NCBI GenBank assembly: GCA_945957305.1
Contig: CAMFLN010000003.1
Coordinates: 1 to 19,215 of the forward strand
Length of the DNA: 19,215 nucleotides
DNA from: an uncultured Planctomycetaceae bacterium
GTDB taxonomy: Bacteria > Planctomycetota > Planctomycetia > Pirellulales > JACPPG01
Direction: 5' to 3'
Both the position numbers and the translations under genes were made by a program. Shown here piece by piece: positions 13,782 through 19,215 of the stretch (position 1 is its first letter; each line of letters begins with the position of its first letter). The notes under the pieces are model-generated. The model did no database searches. It was given only the letters and a program-made list of their open reading frames with translations, and was not told the origin of the DNA.

Positions 13782-15773
13782 ATGAAGCTCGTCAAAGTTT
13801 CGGCCGCGGTACTGAATCAAACGCCGCTTGATTGGGACGGTAATCGTGACCGCATTCTTGCGGCCATCGCCGCCGCGCAGGCCGATCGCGTCAGCGTCTT
13901 GTGCCTGCCCGAGTTGTGTATCTCGGGCTACGGCTGCGAAGACGCTTTCCAATCTCCCGCCGTGCAACAGATGGCGGCCGCGGTGTTGGCCGAGATCGTG
14001 CCGCAGACGCGCGGAATCATTGTCTCGGTCGGTTTGCCGGTCGCGCACCAGCACGCGCTGTTTAACGCCGCCTGCTTGATCGCCGATGGTCAGATCCTGG
14101 GCCTGGTGGCCAAGCGATTTCTCGCGGGTGATGGCATACATTACGAGCCGCGTTGGTTCAAGCCCTGGCCGGCCGGCCGCCGCGCGACGTGGAGCTGGAA
14201 CGGCCAAGAATACCCGCTCGGCGATCTCGACTTTCAGCTGGGCGATATCAAGCTCGGCTTCGAGATTTGTGAAGATGCCTGGGTCGCCGATCGGCCGGGT
14301 GCAGAACTCGCGCGGCGCGGCGTCGACGTGATTCTCAATCCCAGCGCCAGCCATTTCGCCTTTGGCAAAATGGAGATTCGCCACCGGTTCGTGCTCGAAG
14401 GGTCGCGCACCTTCGGCGTCAGCTACGTGTACGCCAACCTGCTGGGCAACGAGGCGGGACGCGCGATTTATGACGGTGGGGCGTTGATCGCCTCGGGCGG
14501 AAAGATGGTCGCGGTCGGCCCGCGATTTTCCTACGCCGATTGGCAGCTCACCTCCGCGACAATTGACGTCGATACGACGCGCATGTTGCAATCCCGGCTC
14601 GGTAGCTTTGCCCCACGCCTGGAACCAAACGCGACCACGGTCGTGGCTCCCTTTCAGTTTCCGACGTTGCGTCCCGAGGCTGTGACGGCCCAACGTGCGG
14701 GCTGGGAAACTGGCCCTTACGTCAAAGAAGAAGAGTTCGCCCGCGCGACGTCGTTGGCCTTGTTCGACTACATGCGCAAAAGCCGTTCGAATGGCGTGGT
14801 CATCTCGGCCAGCGGCGGAGCCGATTCGTCGGCCGTGGCTTGCCTGGCGGCGTTGATGGTCGAATTTGGCACTCAGGAGTTGGGGTTCGCCTCGTTCCAA
14901 CAGAAACTACGGTATTTGTCTGAGGTGGCCGGCGCGAAAACGGCCCGCGAGTTGGTCACTCAACTTGTGACCTGCGTTTACCAGGCGACGCAAAACAGTT
15001 CGCAGACAACACACGACGCGGCGGCCGGGGTAGCGGCAGCGATCGGAGCCCGGTTCTACGAGTTCGACGTCGAGGCGCTGGTGCAGCAATACATCGCGAT
15101 GGTGTCCCGCGCGGTGGGGCGCGAGCTGACCTGGGGGCAGGACGATCTGGCGCTGCAAAACATCCAAGCCCGGGTCCGAGCGCCAGGAGTGTGGATGCTG
15201 GCGAACTTGCGGTCCGGCCTGCTGCTGTCGACGAGCAATCGTTCCGAGGCCGCCGTCGGCTATGCCACGATGGACGGCGACACCAGCGGCGGACTCTCGC
15301 CGATTGCCGGCATTGACAAGGCTTACTTGCGGCAATGGCTCTGCTGGTTGGAAACCGTGGGCCCCGCCGGAGGGCGCGCGATTCCGGCCCTGGCCGCGGT
15401 GAATTGCCAACCGCCGACGGCGGAACTGCGCCCCGCCAACTCGGGCCAAACAGACGAAGCGGACCTGATGCCGTACGAACTGCTGGACGCCATCGAGCGG
15501 GCCGCGATTCGTGACAAACTGTCGCCGCTGGAAGTGTTCCAACACATGCAGCCGCGCTTTCCGCAGTACTCGACTGCCGATCTGGGCATTTGGGTCGAGC
15601 GTTTCTTTCGACTGTGGTGCCGTAACCAGTGGAAACGTGAACGCTATGCACCATCGTTTCATCTGGATGACGAGAATCTCGACCCCAAGACCTGGTGTCG
15701 ATTTCCGATTCTCTCAGGTGGTTACGAGCGAGAGCTGAGCGAGTTGCGGGCCTACGTGGCGGCGATCAAATAG
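13782..15773 (+). CDS. nadE: Glutamine-dependent NAD+ synthetase
   Basis: Makes NAD+ from deamido-NAD+, ATP and glutamine, the last step of NAD synthesis. The 663-residue protein has both expected domains. The N-terminal nitrilase-type amidase (about 5-285) frees ammonia from glutamine with the triad E44 (LPELCISGYGCED), K111 (LVAKRFLAG) and C163 (FEICEDAW). The C-terminal synthetase domain (about 320-640) carries the PP-loop SGGADSS (344-350), LLSTSNRSEAAVGYATMDGDTSGGLSPIAGIDK (481-513) and PPTAELRP (544-551). All key residues are present. ATG 13782 is preferred to an open extension from 13686 because the domain starts at once with MKLVKVSAAVLNQTPLDW. Its length and domain order fit the glutamine-using form rather than the short ammonia-using form. 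The stop overlaps the App1-type gene tail-to-tail by 8 bases. Confidence 0.97.
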   Translation: MKLVKVSAAVLNQTPLDWDGNRDRILAAIAAAQADRVSVLCLPELCISGYGCEDAFQSPAVQQMAAAVLAEIVPQTRGIIVSVGLPVAHQHALFNAACLIADGQILGLVAKRFLAGDGIHYEPRWFKPWPAGRRATWSWNGQEYPLGDLDFQLGDIKLGFEICEDAWVADRPGAELARRGVDVILNPSASHFAFGKMEIRHRFVLEGSRTFGVSYVYANLLGNEAGRAIYDGGALIASGGKMVAVGPRFSYADWQLTSATIDVDTTRMLQSRLGSFAPRLEPNATTVVAPFQFPTLRPEAVTAQRAGWETGPYVKEEEFARATSLALFDYMRKSRSNGVVISASGGADSSAVACLAALMVEFGTQELGFASFQQKLRYLSEVAGAKTARELVTQLVTCVYQATQNSSQTTHDAAAGVAAAIGARFYEFDVEALVQQYIAMVSRAVGRELTWGQDDLALQNIQARVRAPGVWMLANLRSGLLLSTSNRSEAAVGYATMDGDTSGGLSPIAGIDKAYLRQWLCWLETVGPAGGRAIPALAAVNCQPPTAELRPANSGQTDEADLMPYELLDAIERAAIRDKLSPLEVFQHMQPRFPQYSTADLGIWVERFFRLWCRNQWKRERYAPSFHLDDENLDPKTWCRFPILSGGYERELSELRAYVAAIK

Positions 15774-16866
15774 ACGCCGGCAGGCTCGGGGGCAATTCGT
15801 CGGGCTCGAGAAACCCGCGCCACAGATCGTCAGGAAACCCCGCGAACGTCCGCTGCAATCGTTCGCTGCGCGGCGATTCGCCATTGACGCAACGAATGTA
15901 AATCGCGCGGACCTGTTCTGGGTATCGGCGGGCAAGTGCGGCATAGATTTCGGGGTCATGTTCGCCCGAGTCTCCGACGCAGACAAATTTGCGCCGCGGC
16001 AAGTTGGCAAAGATTTCCTCGATAACCCGCTGCTTTTTCGAACCGTCGCGGTCCGATCTGAGCGTGCTGGCATTTTTCCAACGAAAGTGCCGCATGTGAA
16101 AGGTGCCCGGCGGAAACTTGTGCCCGGCGACAAACTCCGCCAGCGGCACATAAAGTTGCCAGGGACTGCGCGACACGTAATGGAACGCGGCCCCGGCCTG
16201 CTGCCAACGAGCATACAGTTCAGCCATGCCGGGCACCGCTTCAAACTCGCGTAAAAACGTCTGCCGCAACAGGGCCGAGCGATCGTGTACGTGAGTGATC
16301 TTGATCGTGTCGTCGATGTCCGAAATGACAGAGACTCCCTCGTCCGACAGCAAGTGCGACCAGGCGTCGATGCGGCGCGAATCACCGTCTGGCAACTCGA
16401 CGTCGATTCCTAGCCAGCGCTCTCCGGGAATCGTAGCGCCGCGTCCCGTCGGTTGCGTGCGCAGCGCCGCTTCGACCTGTGCTGACGGCAAACTGAGCAC
16501 TTCGAACAAGTGGCCATTGCTCGTGGTACCGGAAAGTTCGAACCGCTGCGGACCCAGGCGCAGGCGCACGACTTTCCGTGGCTGATTGTTGACCAGAAAG
16601 GCCCATAATCGCTCGGAGAACAGACTGGTCTCGACCGCGGCCCGTTCGAGCCCGAGCCAGCGGCGCAGCAAATCGACCGCGGCGGCGCGGCGCAACGAAT
16701 CGGCCTCGGGCCGGAAAATCCAACCATGAATCGGCAGCCGCCACAGCCCTGCCTCGCGATCGAAATGGCCAATCGTGGGAAAGAACACCAGCGAATCTTC
16801 GGCGTGGATTTCGCGTTTGGCTCGGGGGGACATCTGTGCTACTGCTCCGCGCGACTCGATAATCAT
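15766..16866 (-). CDS. App1-type phosphatase domain protein (DUF2183, HAD fold)
   Basis: A 366-residue protein with the DUF2183 catalytic domain that yeast App1 uses as a phosphatidate phosphatase. The nucleophile motif is VISDIDDTIKIT with D183 and D185. Later landmarks are HYVSRSPWQLY (229-239), the charged KNASTLRSDRDGSKKQRV segment with the likely catalytic lysine, and FVCVGDSGEHDPEIYAALA (295-311), which carries the last acidic motif. The N-terminal 170 residues are a less conserved, mostly beta region as in other bacterial members. There is no clear signal peptide or membrane segment. The substrate in bacteria is not established; phospholipid is the family-based guess. ATG 16866 lacks a ribosome site, and M12 at 16833 is an alternative. 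It is convergent with nadE, overlapping by 8 bases, and divergent from glgC. Confidence 0.88.
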   Translation of the reverse strand: MIIESRGAVAQMSPRAKREIHAEDSLVFFPTIGHFDREAGLWRLPIHGWIFRPEADSLRRAAAVDLLRRWLGLERAAVETSLFSERLWAFLVNNQPRKVVRLRLGPQRFELSGTTSNGHLFEVLSLPSAQVEAALRTQPTGRGATIPGERWLGIDVELPDGDSRRIDAWSHLLSDEGVSVISDIDDTIKITHVHDRSALLRQTFLREFEAVPGMAELYARWQQAGAAFHYVSRSPWQLYVPLAEFVAGHKFPPGTFHMRHFRWKNASTLRSDRDGSKKQRVIEEIFANLPRRKFVCVGDSGEHDPEIYAALARRYPEQVRAIYIRCVNGESPRSERLQRTFAGFPDDLWRGFLEPDELPPSLPASI

Positions 16867-17010
16867 CCAGGTTCAATCCACGTAACCCCTGGCCGGGTCT
16901 GGCTGAATCGTTGTCCGGCCCCTAACATACGAGTCCAACACGTCCTTGACGAGCAGTGCTGCGCGATCGGCTGCTGCGCTTTCGGTCTTCATATTTTGGT
17001 GCATACACTC

Positions 17011-18306
17011 ATGGCTCGGGTTTTGACGCTGGTCCTCGGCGGTGGTCGCGGTCAACGGTTGTATCCTCTCACCAAATACCGTTCCAAACCGGCCGTGCCT
17101 TTGGGGGGAAAATATCGCCTGATCGATATTCCGATCTCGAACTGTATCGCTGCCGGCTTAAATCGCATCTATGTGCTGACACAGTTCAATTCGGTCAGCT
17201 TGCACCGCCACATTCGCCGCACCTACAACTTCGACGTCTTCAGCGGCGGCTTTGTCGAGATTCTCGCCGCACAGCAAACACTGGACGGCTCGGACTGGTA
17301 CCAAGGAACGGCCGACGCCGTACGCCAGAACATGCGCTACGTCCAGCAGCCCGACGTGGACCTGGTGCTCGTCCTCTCGGGCGATCAGCTGTATCGCATG
17401 AACTTCGACGCCATGATCCGCTCGCACCTGGAATCGAAGGCCGACGTGACGATCGCGTCACTGCCGGTCACGCGCGAGGCGGCCGCCGGCTTCGGCATCA
17501 TGCGGATGGACGATTCCGGACGTGTTGTCGGATTTCTGGAAAAGCCCAAAACGACCGCCGAGCTGATGCTGGTACGCACCGATCCGGCGTGGATCGATGC
17601 GCGCGGGCTGGATAGCCGCGGACGCGACTGCCTGGCGAGCATGGGCATTTACCTATTCAATCGCCAGACGCTGGTCGACCTGCTGATGAAGACCGACTAT
17701 CACGATTTCGGCAAGGAGATCTTTCCCACGTCGATTCGCACGCACAAAGTGCAGATGCACTTGTTCGACGGCTACTGGGAGGACATTGGGACAATTCGCT
17801 CCTTCTATCAGGCGAATCTGGAACTGGCGACAGCCGCTCCGCCGTTTGATTTGGCTTCTGCCGCACAGCCGGTTTACACCAGCCCACGTTTCCTGGCGCC
17901 GTCGCGGCTGGGGGGCGCCACAATTCGAGGCAGCCTGCTCGCTGACGGCTGCGATATCGGCGAGGGAGCCGTCATCGAAAACAGCGTCATCGGGCTTCGC
18001 TGTCGCATCGGTCGGAACGTGGTGATTCGCAATTCGGTCATCATGGGGGCCGATTACTATCAATTGCCTACGGACCTGGCCGCGGCCCGGGCCAATGGAC
18101 ATCCGGCCATCGGCATCGGCGACGATACGGTGATCGAGGGGGCGATCCTCGACAAGAACTGCCACGTCGGCCGCGGCGCGAGAATCGTCAACGAGCGTGG
18201 GCTCGACTCCACGCCGGAAACGGCTGAAGCCCTGGTGCGCGACGGGATCGTCGTCATTCCCAAGGATGCTGTCGTGCCCGACGGCTGGTCGTTAAACGCT
18301 CTGTAA
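17011..18306 (+). CDS. glgC: Glucose-1-phosphate adenylyltransferase (ADP-glucose pyrophosphorylase)
   Basis: Makes ADP-glucose from ATP and glucose-1-phosphate, the committed step of bacterial glycogen synthesis. The 431-residue protein has a nucleotidyltransferase domain with LGGGRGQRLYPLTKYRSKPAVPLGGKYRLIDIPISNC (9-45), DWYQGTADAVRQ (95-106), the metal-binding SGDQLYRM (123-130, D125) and GFLEKPK (174-180). A C-terminal left-handed beta-helix follows (about 290-431) with hexapeptide-like repeats. Motifs such as NFDVFSGGFVEILAAQQT, MGADYYQ (345-351) and GIGDDTVIEGAILDKNCHVG match cyanobacterial and plant enzymes better than E. coli GlgC. Those enzymes are usually controlled by 3-phosphoglycerate and phosphate; whether this one is cannot be read here. 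ATG 17011 directly precedes the conserved ARVLTLVLGGG; upstream in-frame sequence is not protein-like. It has no clear ribosome site. Tail-to-tail overlap of 15 bases with hemY. Confidence 0.96.
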   Translation: MARVLTLVLGGGRGQRLYPLTKYRSKPAVPLGGKYRLIDIPISNCIAAGLNRIYVLTQFNSVSLHRHIRRTYNFDVFSGGFVEILAAQQTLDGSDWYQGTADAVRQNMRYVQQPDVDLVLVLSGDQLYRMNFDAMIRSHLESKADVTIASLPVTREAAAGFGIMRMDDSGRVVGFLEKPKTTAELMLVRTDPAWIDARGLDSRGRDCLASMGIYLFNRQTLVDLLMKTDYHDFGKEIFPTSIRTHKVQMHLFDGYWEDIGTIRSFYQANLELATAAPPFDLASAAQPVYTSPRFLAPSRLGGATIRGSLLADGCDIGEGAVIENSVIGLRCRIGRNVVIRNSVIMGADYYQLPTDLAAARANGHPAIGIGDDTVIEGAILDKNCHVGRGARIVNERGLDSTPETAEALVRDGIVVIPKDAVVPDGWSLNAL

Positions 18307-19215
18307 AGCCAGCAATCGCTCGGCCGCAAGTTCGCCGCTGCGAATACAGAGGGGAACTCCGACGCCGTCGTAGGCATTGCCGGCCAGCTCCAGCCCGGCG
18401 TGCGCGGCGAGGCGCTTGTGAATCGCGGCCACGCGCTCGATGTGCCCCAAGTGGTACTGCGGCATCGCACGGCGCCAACGCACGACTTGCGCGAAGGCTG
18501 GCTCTCCCTGCACGCTGAGTAATTCGCACAGCTGCGTTTTGGCCAGTGCGCAGAGCTCGTCGTCACTGGCGTCCACTAATTCCGGCCGCGCCGCTCCGCC
18601 AAAAAATACGCGCACCAGTTCCCAACCGGCCGGGGCGCGATGGGTGAATTTCACGCTGGTGAAACTGCCGGCCAGGATCGGGCGTCGCTCGACGTCAGGC
18701 ACGACGAAGCCAAAGCCCGGCAGCGGCCGCGCGAATTGCGATTGCTTAAAGGCCATGACGGCGACCGCACTACTGGCATAGGGTATCTCGGCGAGCCCAG
18801 CCGCTAGCGCTGCGTCGCAGCCTTCGACCAGCCGTCCGGCCAAATGTGCGGCAACCGCAATGATCACGCCATCGAAGGTTTCCGGCTGATCCTGCCCGGC
18901 GAGCCAAACCTGCCACGATTTTCCGCTCGGCTGCACCCGCGTCACAGCGGTTTGCCGGCGCACCGCGTCGGTTGGCAAGCGAGCGGCGACGGCGCTGGCC
19001 AGCGATTGCATACCGTCGCGCGGCGCGACAAAAAGGCTATAGCGCGCCCCGCTGCCGGGCATGTCGCGACCGCTCGGGTCTCCTTGGGCCCCCTGTCGCA
19101 CGGCGCGGATCAATCCGCCGTGTTGCCGTTCCATGTCGAGAAACCGGGGCATGGTCGCAGCCAGGCTCAGCTTCTCGGGGTCGGCCGTATAGATACCGGC
19201 CGCCAGCGGTTGCAC
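18292..19215 (-). CDS. hemY: Protoporphyrinogen/coproporphyrinogen oxidase, C-terminal part
   Basis: Oxygen-dependent FAD enzyme that oxidises protoporphyrinogen IX or coproporphyrinogen III in heme synthesis. Only the C-terminal 307 residues are in view; the start lies beyond the right edge (family length is about 450-480). The visible part begins VQPLAAGIYTADPEKLSLAATMPRFLDMERQHGGLIRA, the usual central segment. It has FAGVIIAVAAH-like sequence (FDGVIIAVAAHLAGRL) for the FAD domain and ends with the C-terminal FAD-binding motif GLELAGNAYDGVGVPLCIRSGELAAERLL. All expected landmarks for this part are intact. The symbol follows the HemY form; some databases call the same family HemG or CgoX. 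Which porphyrinogen is used cannot be decided from this fragment. It is convergent with glgC, and its stop codon lies within the glgC coding sequence. Confidence 0.93.
   Translation of the reverse strand: MQPLAAGIYTADPEKLSLAATMPRFLDMERQHGGLIRAVRQGAQGDPSGRDMPGSGARYSLFVAPRDGMQSLASAVAARLPTDAVRRQTAVTRVQPSGKSWQVWLAGQDQPETFDGVIIAVAAHLAGRLVEGCDAALAAGLAEIPYASSAVAVMAFKQSQFARPLPGFGFVVPDVERRPILAGSFTSVKFTHRAPAGWELVRVFFGGAARPELVDASDDELCALAKTQLCELLSVQGEPAFAQVVRWRRAMPQYHLGHIERVAAIHKRLAAHAGLELAGNAYDGVGVPLCIRSGELAAERLLALQSV

Noticed and set aside
13071..14900. A 609-codon open frame on the minus strand
   Set aside because: It lies antisense to yceH and nadE, both firmly identified on the plus strand. Its product is Arg/Gly/His-rich with no known domain; long antisense frames are common in G+C-rich coding DNA.

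Overview
The window looks like a chromosomal segment of a Planctomycete, most likely of the Pirellulales group. The basis is composition and gene content: high G+C, a small FlgM-like protein of the type common in that group, a secreted Dabb-domain protein, a large secreted protein of unknown function, few clear Shine-Dalgarno sites, wide spacers and a palindromic intergenic repeat of a kind I associate with these genomes. The lineage is an inference; there is no rRNA gene here to settle it.

Layout from left to right. (1) 1-1858, minus: large secreted protein of unknown function, cut by the left edge. (2) 2222-5267, plus: an HD-domain phosphohydrolase, then a eukaryote-type adenylosuccinate lyase (purB) with its own candidate promoter. 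(3) 5423-6601, minus: a Fur-family regulator and an anti-sigma FlgM-like protein, separated by about 400 bases with two strong dyads. (4) 6602-7782: about 1.2 kb without a convincing gene but with several strong stem-loops. It ends at a 71-residue hypothetical gene and a 74-base palindromic repeat. (5) 8141-12041: an LptF/LptG-type permease (minus), divergent from a fusion of a GT2-like domain and an ArnT-like membrane glycosyltransferase (plus). (6) 12129-13626: a secreted Dabb-domain protein (minus), divergent from YceH (plus). (7) 13782-16866: glutamine-dependent NAD+ synthetase (plus), tail-to-tail with an App1-type HAD phosphatase (minus). (8) 17011-19215: a cyanobacterial/plant-type ADP-glucose pyrophosphorylase (plus), tail-to-tail with protoporphyrinogen oxidase (minus), cut by the right edge.

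Most genes stand alone or in divergent or convergent pairs rather than operons. They cover unrelated core functions: purine, NAD, heme and glycogen synthesis, envelope lipid export and modification, and metal-responsive control. I see no phage, transposase, CRISPR array, toxin-antitoxin pair or defence island. The least explained parts are the structured spacer 6602-7782, the dyads upstream of the Fur gene, the palindromic repeat at 8027-8100 and the apparently metal-site-less GT2 domain fused to the ArnT-like enzyme.
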